Shown here piece after piece: positions 1-8,324 of a stretch of 64,000 nucleotides of DNA. The first letter of the stretch is position 1, and each line of letters starts with the position of its first letter. The stretch covers positions 186,001 through 250,000 of the forward strand of contig NZ_VOBA01000001.1 of NCBI RefSeq assembly GCF_008369165.1. The letters are read 5' to 3'. A model generated the notes under the pieces. It did not search any database. It was not told the origin of the DNA and saw nothing but the letters and a program-made list of their open reading frames with translations. Source of the DNA: Dietzia sp. ANT_WB102. GTDB lineage: Bacteria; Actinomycetota; Actinomycetes; Mycobacteriales; Mycobacteriaceae. A program made the position numbers and the translations under genes.

Positions 1-645
1 GGGGTAGCCGGCGTCGCGATCCTCGCCGTCCTCGGCTCGGTCCGGACCCCCGCCGACACCGTGGCGTCCGCCACTGATCAGGAATTGCTCCCCGGCACTG
101 AACAGAGCACCGGATCAGCCGCGGAAGCGCTGGAGGACGCCGCCCGCAACACCGTTCCGCTGCAACTGCTGGCGCGTGGGGTGACCCCGGTCCTTGCCCT
201 GATCTCGCTCATTCTGCTGTGGCGTGGTCACAATGAGCCCGGGGGCGGTTTCATCGCTGCTCTGGTGGCATCGTGCGCCTTCGCCCTGATCTATCTGGCC
301 CGTGAGTCGGACCGTCCAGTCAGCCGGCCCTCGACGCCGGTCTCGCTCATCGGCGTGGGTCTGCTGCTCACGGGGCTCACCGGGATCGGTGGCTATGCGC
401 TCGGGCAGTTCCTCGAGCCCGCCCACTGGCTCGTGGCGGGCCAGCACATTTCCAGCGCCCTCATCTTTGACCTCGGGGTGTTCGCCGCCGTTCTCGGGTT
501 GGTCATGACCGCGTTCAACACTCTCGGTGCCGGCCGCGCCCCCACCGAGGTCGTGCCGGGCCCGGATGCGCCGAGTACCGGTCACCGCCGAGCGCGCGGC
601 CCCGGCCGAGCCCGTCGCGGAGCTGACGCGGAGGTGGTCCGGTGA
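1..645 (+). CDS. mnhA: Mrp/Mnh antiporter subunit A, C-terminal part with fused subunit B domain (5' partial)
   Basis: The frame is open from base 1, so the gene starts upstream; 214 codons are visible. A hydrophobic stretch and a charged linker are followed, at visible residues 50-175, by a block typical of MnhB: a first helix ending in the motif WRGHNEPGGGF, then helices around GVGLLLTGLTGIGGYALG and HISSALIFDLGVF. In the actinobacterial arrangement the MnhB domain is carried at the end of subunit A, and no separate mnhB follows here. The protein belongs to a membrane complex that exports Na+ or other cations in exchange for protons. Its stop overlaps the GTG of mnhC by 4 bp. The tail after residue 180 is Arg/Pro-rich and probably cytoplasmic. 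Confidence 0.85.
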   Translation, partial: GVAGVAILAVLGSVRTPADTVASATDQELLPGTEQSTGSAAEALEDAARNTVPLQLLARGVTPVLALISLILLWRGHNEPGGGFIAALVASCAFALIYLARESDRPVSRPSTPVSLIGVGLLLTGLTGIGGYALGQFLEPAHWLVAGQHISSALIFDLGVFAAVLGLVMTAFNTLGAGRAPTEVVPGPDAPSTGHRRARGPGRARRGADAEVVR

Positions 646-974
646 CCATCGCGATCATGATCGGAGTCATCACCGCCGGCGGCGTGTACCTGATGATGCA
701 GCGGGGCATGGTCCGCGTGGTGTTCGGCCTGTCGCTGATCAGCCATGCGGTCAACCTCGCGCTGCTCAGCTCAGGTGTGGCCGCGTGGCGGGCCGAGCCG
801 CTCGCCGACGTGAACGGGACCGACGTGTCGGCCGACCCACTGCCTCAGGCGTTCGTCCTCACTGCGATCGTCATCACGCTCGCGGTGACGGTGTTCATGC
901 TCGCCCTCGCCGTGGTGAGCCGCGACGACGACACCCACGTCGTTCCGCCCACCGGTGAGGACCACGCGTCGTGA
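642..974 (+). CDS. mnhC: Mrp/Mnh antiporter subunit C (NuoK-like)
   Basis: A 110-residue protein with three hydrophobic helices, homologous to NuoK of complex I. The family pattern is visible in GVYLMMQRGMVRVVFGLSLI near the N terminus and LPQAFVLTAIVITLAVTVF near residues 68-88. It starts with GTG inside the stop of the upstream gene and its own stop overlaps mnhD by 4 bp, so translation is probably coupled. It is a small membrane subunit of the multi-subunit cation/proton antiporter encoded by this operon. The C-terminal tail is acidic and soluble. Confidence 0.9.
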   Translation: MTIAIMIGVITAGGVYLMMQRGMVRVVFGLSLISHAVNLALLSSGVAAWRAEPLADVNGTDVSADPLPQAFVLTAIVITLAVTVFMLALAVVSRDDDTHVVPPTGEDHAS

Positions 975-2530
975 CCGCCCTGCTCCTGCCCTTGCTTGCC
1001 GCCATCCCGGTGATGGCCGCCGCCGTGACCGCCGTCGCACCGTCTCGACTGTTCGGACGACTCGTGGCGCTGGCAGTCCCGACGGCCACCGCGGTCGCCG
1101 GTGTCGCACTGCTGGTGCTGCACCGCTCGGACCCGGTGATCGCCACCGCTGTGGGCGGGTTCATCCCGGGCGTGGCGATCCCCTTCGTCGCCGATTCCTT
1201 CACCGCACTCATGCTCGTCACCACCGGCGTGGTGGCGCTGATGTCCCTGGTGTTCTGTTCTCAGACCGGCGAGTTCGGTCGCAGTCGCTACTTCGCCCCG
1301 CTCGCGTTGCTGCTGCTCGCCGGCGCCAACGGCGCCCTGCTCACCGGTGATTTGTTCAACCTCTTCGTCTTTGTCGAGGTCATGCTGCTGCCCTCGTACG
1401 CGCTCATCGCCATGACGGGCACGTGGCGCCGGCTCGGGGTGGGCCGATTGTTCGTGGTGATCAACCTGCTCACCTCGACACTGCTGCTCGCGGGCGTGGG
1501 TTTTGTGTACGCCACCGCCGGAAGCGTCAACCTGGCTGTGCTCGCGGGGGCCGCGATGGCCGACGGTCGGGTCGGCGCCGCGCTGGGTGTGGTGTTGATG
1601 GCCCTGTGCATCAAGGCCGGCGCAGTCCCCGTCCACGGATGGCTGCCCCGCGCCTACCCCGGCACCTCCGCAGGCGTGATGGCGCTGTTCTCCGCGCTGC
1701 ACACGAAGGTGGCGCTCTACGCGATCATCCGGATCTGGGCGACCGCGTTCGACCTCGACCCCGCGTGGGGCCGCGTGATGCTTGTAGTGGCGCTGGTGAC
1801 CACACTGTGGGGCGCCGTCGCCTCGGCAGCCCCCGACGGCGCCCGCGAGATCCTCGCCTGGCAGATGGTCTCCGGGGTCGGCGTCATCCTGGCCGCGCTC
1901 GCCGTCGCGCAGGCTCCCGGCGGCGCGATCGTCTACATGATCCACCACATGGTCACCATCGGGGCGTTGGTGATGCTGTTCGGTGCCGCCGAGCACGTCT
2001 ATCGCAGCGGTCAACTCGGTGGGTTGTCCGGGCTGTGGTACCGCGAACGTCCCCTGGCCGTTCTGCTGGTGCTCGCCATCGCGGCCCTGGTGGGACTGCC
2101 GCCCACCTCGGGACTGATCGGCAAACTGGAGGTCATCACCGCCGCCCTCGGGACGGGCGGCCCGTGGGGGGTCGTCACCGTCGTCGTCGTCCTCGCAGCC
2201 TCCCTCATCGGGCTCGTGGCGATGCTCCGCCTGTGGCGCGGCACGATGTGGGGCGGGCCGAACCACCCTGCTGGTGACGCCGACCGGATCGACGAGGCCG
2301 CGCCGACGGACGACGACGAGTCCCCCTGGACGCTGCGCGTGCCGGCGCGCATGCTCGTTCCCGGTGGCGCACTCACGGCCGTGTCGGTGGCGTTGTTCCT
2401 GGGATACGGAGCGGTCGCCCCAGAGATGGACCGCGCGGTGGCCGGCCTCGTCGACACCGGCGCGTACGTCTCAGCCGTGCTCGACGGTCCGGACGCGATG
2501 ACAGCCTCCACGATCGGGGGAGGCTCGTGA
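971..2530 (+). CDS. mnhD: Mrp/Mnh antiporter subunit D (NuoM/NuoN-like proton-channel subunit)
   Basis: 519 residues with about 14 predicted membrane helices, related to the proton-pumping subunits of complex I. The antiporter core is recognisable: the glutamate helix LFNLFVFVEVMLLPSYALI (about residues 128-146), the lysine-containing helix LCIKAGAVPVHGWLPRAYPG (about 215-234) and the following HTKVALYAI segment. It starts with GTG overlapping the mnhC stop and ends overlapping the mnhE start. Residues around 420-455 form an acidic loop before a last hydrophobic helix. Length fits the family. Confidence 0.93.
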   Translation: MTALLLPLLAAIPVMAAAVTAVAPSRLFGRLVALAVPTATAVAGVALLVLHRSDPVIATAVGGFIPGVAIPFVADSFTALMLVTTGVVALMSLVFCSQTGEFGRSRYFAPLALLLLAGANGALLTGDLFNLFVFVEVMLLPSYALIAMTGTWRRLGVGRLFVVINLLTSTLLLAGVGFVYATAGSVNLAVLAGAAMADGRVGAALGVVLMALCIKAGAVPVHGWLPRAYPGTSAGVMALFSALHTKVALYAIIRIWATAFDLDPAWGRVMLVVALVTTLWGAVASAAPDGAREILAWQMVSGVGVILAALAVAQAPGGAIVYMIHHMVTIGALVMLFGAAEHVYRSGQLGGLSGLWYRERPLAVLLVLAIAALVGLPPTSGLIGKLEVITAALGTGGPWGVVTVVVVLAASLIGLVAMLRLWRGTMWGGPNHPAGDADRIDEAAPTDDDESPWTLRVPARMLVPGGALTAVSVALFLGYGAVAPEMDRAVAGLVDTGAYVSAVLDGPDAMTASTIGGGS

Positions 2531-2859
2531 TCCGCCGCGTGCTCCGCGCCCCGCTCGTCCTGGGCTGGCTGCTGTGGAATGTCGTGCTCTCCTCGTGGGC
2601 GCTGGCCAAGGAGGCGTTGACTCCCGGACCGATCGGGACGCCGGTCTTGGTGCGATACCCCATGCGCTGCCGCACCGACGTCGAGATCACGGCCCTGGCC
2701 TGGGCGATCACAGTGACTCCCGGCACACTGGTGACCGTCATCGGTGATGACGAGTTGTGGGTCCACGTGGTGATGGGCGGCCCCCGGGAGGAGATGATCG
2801 AGTTGCTGGGTCACACCGAGGACCGGATCCTCTCCGTACTGCGGGGGGATGAGAGATGA
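2527..2859 (+). CDS. mnhE: Mrp/Mnh antiporter subunit E
   Basis: A 110-residue protein of the MnhE family. It is rather short: one or two N-terminal hydrophobic helices, then a soluble part with the family-typical VRYPMRCRTDVEITALAWAI and ITVTPGTLVTVIGDDELWVH segments. The GTG start lies inside the end of mnhD and the stop overlaps the ATG of mnhF by 4 bp. It is needed for assembly or activity of the antiporter complex in studied bacteria; no catalytic residue is assigned to it. Confidence 0.88.
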   Translation: MIRRVLRAPLVLGWLLWNVVLSSWALAKEALTPGPIGTPVLVRYPMRCRTDVEITALAWAITVTPGTLVTVIGDDELWVHVVMGGPREEMIELLGHTEDRILSVLRGDER

Positions 2860-3128
2860 GCCCACTCCTGACGGGGCTACTGGCCGTGTCGACCGTGATC
2901 GTCGTGGCGAGCATGGTGGTGGCGGCGGTCCGCGCGGTACGCGGGCCGGGCGACGCCAACCGTGCCGTCATGGCCGACCTGAGCTACTTCTGCGCCGTGG
3001 CACTGTTCGTGCTCTTCGTGATCCGCCGGGGATCCACGGTGGCTCTGGACGTGGTCATGCTCGGTTCGCTCATCGGTGTGCTCTCGACCGTCGCCCTGGC
3101 GAGGCTGCTCTCGCGTGGGCGCCGGTGA
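2856..3128 (+). CDS. mnhF: Mrp/Mnh antiporter subunit F
   Basis: A 90-residue three-helix membrane protein. The family-typical segment VRGPGDANRAVMADLSYFCA lies near residues 29-48, followed by IRRGSTVALDVVMLGSLIG. The ATG overlaps the mnhE stop. In studied Mrp systems MnhF has been linked to cation and bile-salt efflux as part of the complex. Downstream, mnhG begins within 18 nt. Confidence 0.9.
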   Translation: MSPLLTGLLAVSTVIVVASMVVAAVRAVRGPGDANRAVMADLSYFCAVALFVLFVIRRGSTVALDVVMLGSLIGVLSTVALARLLSRGRR

Positions 3129-3145
3129 CGTCAGTGGAGGGAACG

Positions 3146-3484
3146 ATGATCACAGACCTGCTGATCGGCGTGCCGGCGTTGCTCGGGTCGCTCTGCTTCC
3201 TGGTCGCCGCGGTGACCATGTTCCGGGCCGGGGACGCACTCACCCGCATCAATATCTTGTCGGTGGCGACCGGCCTGGGGATGATGCTGTTCATCTCCTC
3301 GGCGTACGTGCATGAGCTGAGGTCCGGGTTCAGCTGGGTGGAGCTCGCAAAGGCGTTCGTGGCCCTCGGCGCGACGGTGGTGGTGACCTCGGTCGCCTCC
3401 ATCACTCTGGCCCGTGCCGCCTACCGCGCCGACGGCAAGCTCGACCCATTGACGGCGTACGACGACATCGCGGAGGAGTACTGA
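3146..3484 (+). CDS. mnhG: Mrp/Mnh antiporter subunit G
   Basis: 112 residues with three membrane helices; the MnhG signature is visible in SLCFLVAAVTMFRAGDALTR and INILSVATGLGMMLF. I chose ATG 3146 because a GGAGGG ribosome site ends 4 nt before it. An in-frame GTG at 3125 overlapping the mnhF stop would add seven residues and cannot be excluded. The C-terminal tail is charged. The stop is only 1 nt before the mgtE start, so mgtE is very probably in the same operon. Confidence 0.88.
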   Translation: MITDLLIGVPALLGSLCFLVAAVTMFRAGDALTRINILSVATGLGMMLFISSAYVHELRSGFSWVELAKAFVALGATVVVTSVASITLARAAYRADGKLDPLTAYDDIAEEY

Positions 3485-3485
3485 C

Positions 3486-4916
3486 ATGCTCGAATACGGA
3501 GAGACCCGCGACGACGACCACCACGGCTCCCCTGTCACGGATCCGTCCGATGCGGAGATGACCGCCGTCGCGTTGCGCGATCCGAGCGTGGCCGCTCGCC
3601 AACTCGATATCCTCATCGCTGCCGGTGGCCTCCATGACGCCGCCGAACTGGTGTCGTCCATGCCGACCTGGTTGGTGGTCGACGTCCTCGAACGCAGCGG
3701 CGCGAAAGACCGCGCCGTCCTCTTCCGCCTGCTCCCGAAGGCCGACGCACATTTCGCGTTCCAGTCGCTCGTCCCCCCGCTGCAGTCCGAACTGATCCAC
3801 GACCTGCAAGACGACCGAGTACGACAGATATTCTCCGAACTCGACCCGGACGACCGCGCGGGTCTCATCGACGAACTCCCCGCCGATGTGGCGACCCGGT
3901 TGATGCGGGACCTCTCACCCGAGGAGCAGGCACTCACCGCCGTCGTCCTCGATTACCCCGTCGGCTCGGTGGGTCGCCGCATGACTCCGCAGTTCGTCTC
4001 CACCCACCCCGACACCACAGCGGCCGAGACGCTCGAACGAGTCTCGCGCAAGATCGACGACGTTGAGACGATCTACGCCCTGCCGGTGACCGACGAGGAG
4101 CGCACACTCGTCGGGATCGTGGGGCTGCGCGCGGTGATGCGGGCGGATCCCGAGACCCCGATCCGTGAGCTGATGAACGACGCCGTGAGCGCCCGCGCAC
4201 GCGAGTCGGCCGAGAAGGCGGCCCGCCGATGCTCGGGCGAGCGATTCATCGTGCTCCCGATCGTCGACAACGAGGACCGGCTTGTCGGGATCCTCACCTT
4301 CGACGACGCGCTGCGCATCCTCGAGGATGCCGACTCCGAGGACACCGCCCGGCAGGGTGGTGTCGAGCCCCTGCGGCGCCCCTACCTCTCGACGCCGCTG
4401 CGGTCGCTCGTCCGTTCTCGCGTGCTGTGGTTGCTCGTACTCGCCGTGGGCGCCGCGCTCACGGTTCAGGTTCTGGAAGTTTTCGAGTCGACACTCGAAC
4501 AGGTCGTGGCGCTGTCCCTGTTCGTTCCCCTGATCATCGGCACGGGCGGTAATACCGGTAATCAGGCCGCTACCACGGTCACCCGCGCGCTGGCGTTGGG
4601 CGACGTGAGCCCCCGGGACACTTTCCGCGTGCTCTGGCAGGAAGTCCGCACCGGGTTCACCCTGGGGCTCATCCTGGGGATCGTCGCGTTCTGTGTGGCG
4701 GGGCTCGTCTACGGCATGAACTTCGGGATAGTGATCGGGCTGACCCTGCTGTCGTTGTGCACGGTCGCGGCGTCGGTCGGCGGGGTCATGCCGATGCTCG
4801 CCAAGACGTTGCGCGCCGACCCGGCCGTGTTCTCCAACCCGTTCATCTCGACCTTCGTCGATGCCACCGGCCTGGTGGTGTACTTCCTCATCGCGCGGGC
4901 GGTCCTGGGCTTGTAG
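3486..4916 (+). CDS. mgtE: MgtE-family magnesium transporter
   Basis: 476 residues with the full MgtE layout: an N-terminal helical domain of repeated acidic/arginine motifs (about residues 20-150), two CBS domains (about 150-290) and a C-terminal membrane domain with five helices. The pore signature GTGGNTGNQAATTVTRAL begins at residue 352, and the last helices carry DPAVFSNPFISTFVDATGLV with the conserved aspartates. In known MgtE proteins the CBS and N domains sense cytoplasmic Mg2+ and gate the channel. A strong GGAGGAG lies 7 nt before the ATG. One base separates it from mnhG, which joins divalent and monovalent cation homeostasis in one transcript. Confidence 0.95.
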   Translation: MLEYGETRDDDHHGSPVTDPSDAEMTAVALRDPSVAARQLDILIAAGGLHDAAELVSSMPTWLVVDVLERSGAKDRAVLFRLLPKADAHFAFQSLVPPLQSELIHDLQDDRVRQIFSELDPDDRAGLIDELPADVATRLMRDLSPEEQALTAVVLDYPVGSVGRRMTPQFVSTHPDTTAAETLERVSRKIDDVETIYALPVTDEERTLVGIVGLRAVMRADPETPIRELMNDAVSARARESAEKAARRCSGERFIVLPIVDNEDRLVGILTFDDALRILEDADSEDTARQGGVEPLRRPYLSTPLRSLVRSRVLWLLVLAVGAALTVQVLEVFESTLEQVVALSLFVPLIIGTGGNTGNQAATTVTRALALGDVSPRDTFRVLWQEVRTGFTLGLILGIVAFCVAGLVYGMNFGIVIGLTLLSLCTVAASVGGVMPMLAKTLRADPAVFSNPFISTFVDATGLVVYFLIARAVLGL

Positions 4917-5116
4917 ACGGGCGCCGCCTGGCCGGCACTGCCGCACACCTCCTGGCGGTGGCCCGGGCCGGGTCAACACGCCGACGCCACCGCCCCTCCC
5001 TGGGGCGCGCGCCCTGAACGTACGCACTCACCCCACTTGTGCGTCGCCTTGGGACCATTCCGGACACGCACCCTCCGGGAGGGACGGGGCCGCGGGGCCG
5101 ACCGATCAGCCAGAAA

Positions 5117-5163
5117 CGCCACAGGGCCCGATCTCGCGTCGTGCGAGATCGGGCCCTGTGGCG
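5117..5163. terminator. Bidirectional hairpin terminator between mgtE and katA
   Basis: A perfect 21-bp inverted repeat (5117-5137 and 5143-5163) with a 5-nt loop lies between the converging genes. A short T run follows the stem when read on the minus strand, which suits termination of katA; the other direction has no T run. Confidence 0.85.
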
Positions 5164-5185
5164 AGCTCACTTGCTTACCGCCAGG

Positions 5186-6712
5186 TCAGTCCTGCAGGCG
5201 GGTGTTGCCGCGCTCAGACGCCTCGACCTTGGACTTCACGGCGGCACCGAGATCCGGGTCCACCGCGGCCCAGTAGGCGTACACGCGATCGAGCAGCTCC
5301 GTCTCGGACGGGTCGATCGCGCTCACGTGGCCGGCGATGTTGTTCTGCAGGCGCTCCCGTGCGGCATCGTCCATGACCTCGCGGTACAGGATGGTGGCCT
5401 GGGCTTGGTCGGTGTCCTCCGCGTGCGGTTCGACGTCACCGCGGAAGATCTCCGAACCCTTGGTGTCCCACTCCCCGAGGTCGTAGGCCTTGGACGGGTC
5501 GGCGGTGGGGCCGTCGATCGAATTGGGGTGGTACTCGGCTACCGCCGGATGGTTGTACTCGTACTGCATGTTGCCCTCCTTGGAGTAGGAGTTGACAGGC
5601 GACAGCGGCGAGTTCACGGGCAACTGCTGGTAGTTCGTCCCGATGCGGTAGCGCTGGATGTCCGGGTATGCGAAGACGCGGCCCAGCAGCATCTTGTCCG
5701 GCGAGAAGCCAATGCCGCGCACGATGTTGGTCGGCGCGAACGCAGCCTGCTCGATCTGCGCATGATGGTTCTGCGGATTCCGGTTCAGCGTCATGGTGCC
5801 GACCTTGCGCAGCGGGTAGTCCTTCTGCGACCAGATCTTGGTGAGGTCGAACGGGTTGTACTTGTAGGTCTCCGCCTCGTCGACCGGCATCACCTGGATG
5901 TGCAGGTCCCAGGAGGGGAACTCCCCGTTCTTGATGGACTCGAACAGGTCCTGGCGGTGGTAGTCGGCGTTCTCACCGGCCAGCGTGTCGGCCTCTTCCT
6001 GGGTGAGGAAGTCGATGCCCTGGTTGGTCTTGAAGTGGAACTTGACCCAGTGGCGGACGCCCTCGGCGTTGATCATCTGGTAGGTGTGCGAGCCGAAGCC
6101 GTCCATGTGACGCCAGGTCTTGGGGATCCCGCGGTCACCCATGAGCCACGTGACCTGGTGGGTCGTCTCGGGGCTCTTGGTCCAGAAGTCCCACTGCATC
6201 GCATGGCTGCGCAGGCCGGAGGCGTTCTTCCGGCGCTGCGAGTGGATAAAGTCCGGGAACTTGATGGCGTCGCGAATGAAGAAGATCGGCGTGTTGTTAC
6301 CGACCAGGTCGTAGTTGCCCTCTTCGGTGTAGAACTTCAGGGCGAAGCCACGCGGGTCGCGCCAGGTGTCCGGGCTGCCCTTCTCCCCGGCGACGGTGGA
6401 GAAGCGGGCGAGCATGGGCGTCTTGACGCCCTTCTGGAACAGGCCGGCGCAGGTGATGTCGGAGATGTCCTCGGTGGTCTCGAACTCGCCGAAGGCGCCC
6501 GATCCCTTGGCGTGGGGAATCCGCTCGGGAACGTTCTCGCGGTTGAAGTGGGCGAGCTTCTCGATCAGGTAGAAATCGTGGAGCGGCTGGGGGCCCTGCC
6601 GACCGACCTGGGCACTGAACTCGTCGTGCGGGACGGGCACACCGCTATCGGTAGTGGTGGGCGCCTTCGGGTCGATGTGGCGAACGCCGCGATCGGCGGG
6701 ATGTGTGGTCAT
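5186..6712 (-). CDS. katA: Monofunctional haem catalase (small-subunit type)
   Basis: 508 residues, the usual length of clade 3 catalases. It converts hydrogen peroxide to water and oxygen in the cytoplasm. Visible active-site features are the distal histidine at residue 67 (ERIPHAKGSGAFG), the RFSTVAGEKGSPDTWRDPRG block, the asparagine region NYDLVGNNTPIFFIRD and the proximal haem tyrosine 349 in RVFAYPDIQRYRIG. I chose ATG 6712 over an upstream extension to 6757 because GAGGAG stands 7 nt before it. A Fur-family gene lies 50 nt upstream on the same strand, so the two are probably co-transcribed and peroxide-controlled. Confidence 0.96.
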   Translation of the reverse strand: MTTHPADRGVRHIDPKAPTTTDSGVPVPHDEFSAQVGRQGPQPLHDFYLIEKLAHFNRENVPERIPHAKGSGAFGEFETTEDISDITCAGLFQKGVKTPMLARFSTVAGEKGSPDTWRDPRGFALKFYTEEGNYDLVGNNTPIFFIRDAIKFPDFIHSQRRKNASGLRSHAMQWDFWTKSPETTHQVTWLMGDRGIPKTWRHMDGFGSHTYQMINAEGVRHWVKFHFKTNQGIDFLTQEEADTLAGENADYHRQDLFESIKNGEFPSWDLHIQVMPVDEAETYKYNPFDLTKIWSQKDYPLRKVGTMTLNRNPQNHHAQIEQAAFAPTNIVRGIGFSPDKMLLGRVFAYPDIQRYRIGTNYQQLPVNSPLSPVNSYSKEGNMQYEYNHPAVAEYHPNSIDGPTADPSKAYDLGEWDTKGSEIFRGDVEPHAEDTDQAQATILYREVMDDAARERLQNNIAGHVSAIDPSETELLDRVYAYWAAVDPDLGAAVKSKVEASERGNTRLQD

Positions 6713-6762
6713 CGGATACTCCTCGATAGTTTTGCGGTCGGGCGGGTGCACAAACAAGTGGT

Positions 6763-7215
6763 CTAAGTCTCAGTCTGCGACGAAGGGGCGCGCTTCGCCC
6801 GACATTCGGGACAAGTGCCCCAGTAGTTGACCTCCGCCTCGTCTATCTCGAAGCCGTGGTCACTGTCAGCAATGAGGCAGGGCGCGTGCCCGACCGCGCA
6901 TTCAACGTCCTCGATGCGCCCACATTGCCGGCACACGAGATGGTGGTGATTGTCCCCCGTCCGCCGTTCGTACCGCGCCGGCGAGCCGGCGGGCTCGATG
7001 CGCCGCATGAGGCCGACGTCAGTGCACACACGCAGGGCGTCGTAGACGGTTTGCGTGGACACCGCCCCTAACCGCTCCCGGACGAGCGACGCGACGTCCT
7101 CCGCCGCGACGTGGGGACGACTGGCGACGACGGCGAGGACCGCGAGACGCGGAGAGGTCACCCTCAAACCGGCCTCGCGGAGCAGTGCTCCCTGGTCCTC
7201 TATTGCTGTCGTCAT
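6763..7215 (-). CDS. furA: Fur-family metal-dependent regulator (FurA/PerR-like)
   Basis: 150 residues: an N-terminal winged helix (about 10-80, with RVTSPRLAVLAVV and STQTVYDALRVC) and a C-terminal metal/dimer domain with GDNHHHLVCRQCGRIEDVE and a second zinc pair CPEC near the end. The linked catalase gene makes a peroxide-sensing FurA/CatR role most likely, as in mycobacterial furA-katG and Streptomyces catR-catA. ATG 7215 was chosen because it gives the family length; a longer reading frame to 7341 would run through the palindrome upstream. Metal specificity cannot be read from the sequence. Confidence 0.88.
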   Translation of the reverse strand: MTTAIEDQGALLREAGLRVTSPRLAVLAVVASRPHVAAEDVASLVRERLGAVSTQTVYDALRVCTDVGLMRRIEPAGSPARYERRTGDNHHHLVCRQCGRIEDVECAVGHAPCLIADSDHGFEIDEAEVNYWGTCPECRAKRAPSSQTET

Positions 7216-7235
7216 GCTCACCACAATAGCCCACA

Positions 7236-7254
7236 TTCTGGAATCAGTCCAGAA
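7236..7254. promoter_or_regulatory. Candidate Fur-family operator upstream of fur-katA
   Basis: The palindrome TTCTGGA-atcag-TCCAGAA has perfect 7-bp arms and lies 21-39 nt upstream of the fur start codon, where autoregulation would act. It also lies in the divergent region shared with the stress-protein gene at 7406. Binding by this Fur protein is inferred from position and symmetry only. Confidence 0.55.
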
Positions 7255-7405
7255 CTTGTCAGATTCCGATATGGGAGTAGCTCCGACCCAGCGCGGGGCG
7301 CATCCGCGGCCAGACGTCGCAGGTCTCGGTCGAGGCGGCATCTACACCGGGGCCTGGAGTCGACGACTAGGCTGACCCGCAACCCCGAACCAGCAGGAGG
7401 AAGCC

Positions 7406-8260
7406 ATGTCGGAGACCGCCATCGGACCGGTCGTGTGCGGTTATGACGGCTCACAGGACTCCCGCAGGGCCGTGGCCTGGGCAGCCGCCTGGGCCCGCGA
7501 CCATGACGCCCCGCTCGAGGTGATCTCCGCCGACCGCGCGGTGGGTCGCGTCGTGGCGTTCGACGAGACGGCCCGCACGAATGTCGAGGGCGCGATGCGC
7601 GAGCAACTCACCGGGCTCACCTCTGACGTCCCGACCAGCTACCGCGTTATCGCGGACAGCCCTGTCGGTGCGCTCGTCGAGGCCGGGCGGGACGCCTCGG
7701 CGATCATCGTGGGCAGCCGCGGTCTCACCGCGCGCGAGGATTTCGCGATGGGGTCGACTTCTGCCGGCGTGGTCGAGCACGCGACCTGTCCGGTCATCGT
7801 CATCACCCCGCGGACCCCGGAGAGCCCCGCCGTGGGCCCGGTCGTCTTGGCGGCCGACGGATCGGCCGCGAGCGACGCTGCCGTTGCGTTCGCCTTCGCC
7901 GAGGCCGAGCGCCGGAGCACCACCCTGCGTGCGGTCCACTCTGTCGAGGTCCCGCGGCTGCCGGGTGCGTCGCTGTTCGACCTCGACCAGTTAGCCGAGA
8001 GCGTTCTCGCCGAGGACGAGAAGGAGGTCCTCGACGCCCTCGCCCCGCACGAGGCTCGCCACCCGGACGTCACCGTCGAACTCATCCTCGTAGTCGGTGA
8101 GCCCTCCGTGACGATTTCCGACGAGGCGGCGGGGGCATCACTACTGGTCACGGGCTCGCGGGGCCACGGCGGCTTTGCCGGGCTGCTGCTGGGCTCGGTG
8201 AGCCGGCGGTTGCTGCAGACGGCGCCGTGCGCGGTCGCGGTCATCCGCCCGACCGACTGA
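7406..8260 (+). CDS. Universal stress protein with two tandem Usp domains
   Basis: 284 residues made of two UspA domains (about 1-140 and 145-284). Each starts with a beta strand followed by an Asp and Ser-rich turn (CGYDGSQDSRRAV and LAADGSAASDAAV). Each ends with the ATP-binding type GxxGxxxx(9)GS pattern: GSRGLTAREDFAMGSTSAGV in the first, GSRGHGGFAGLLLGSVSRRL in the second. The second domain matches the ATP-binding consensus best. It is a cytoplasmic protein, in mycobacteria often linked to hypoxia or stationary phase. AGGAGGAA stands just upstream of ATG 7406. It is divergent from fur. Confidence 0.9.
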   Translation: MSETAIGPVVCGYDGSQDSRRAVAWAAAWARDHDAPLEVISADRAVGRVVAFDETARTNVEGAMREQLTGLTSDVPTSYRVIADSPVGALVEAGRDASAIIVGSRGLTAREDFAMGSTSAGVVEHATCPVIVITPRTPESPAVGPVVLAADGSAASDAAVAFAFAEAERRSTTLRAVHSVEVPRLPGASLFDLDQLAESVLAEDEKEVLDALAPHEARHPDVTVELILVVGEPSVTISDEAAGASLLVTGSRGHGGFAGLLLGSVSRRLLQTAPCAVAVIRPTD

Positions 8261-8324
8261 CCGACTCACCGTCCGACCGTCGCAAAGCCTGCGCCCGCGG
8301 TGTCGGCGGAGCAGGTCGGGTCGG

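Noticed and set aside
845-2266. Minus-strand open frame of 473 codons
   Set aside because: Antisense to mnhD, His/Gln/Asp-rich with no recognisable domain.
5039-6766. Plus-strand open frame of 575 codons
   Set aside because: It is the antisense shadow of katA, rich in Val/Leu/Arg and without motifs.
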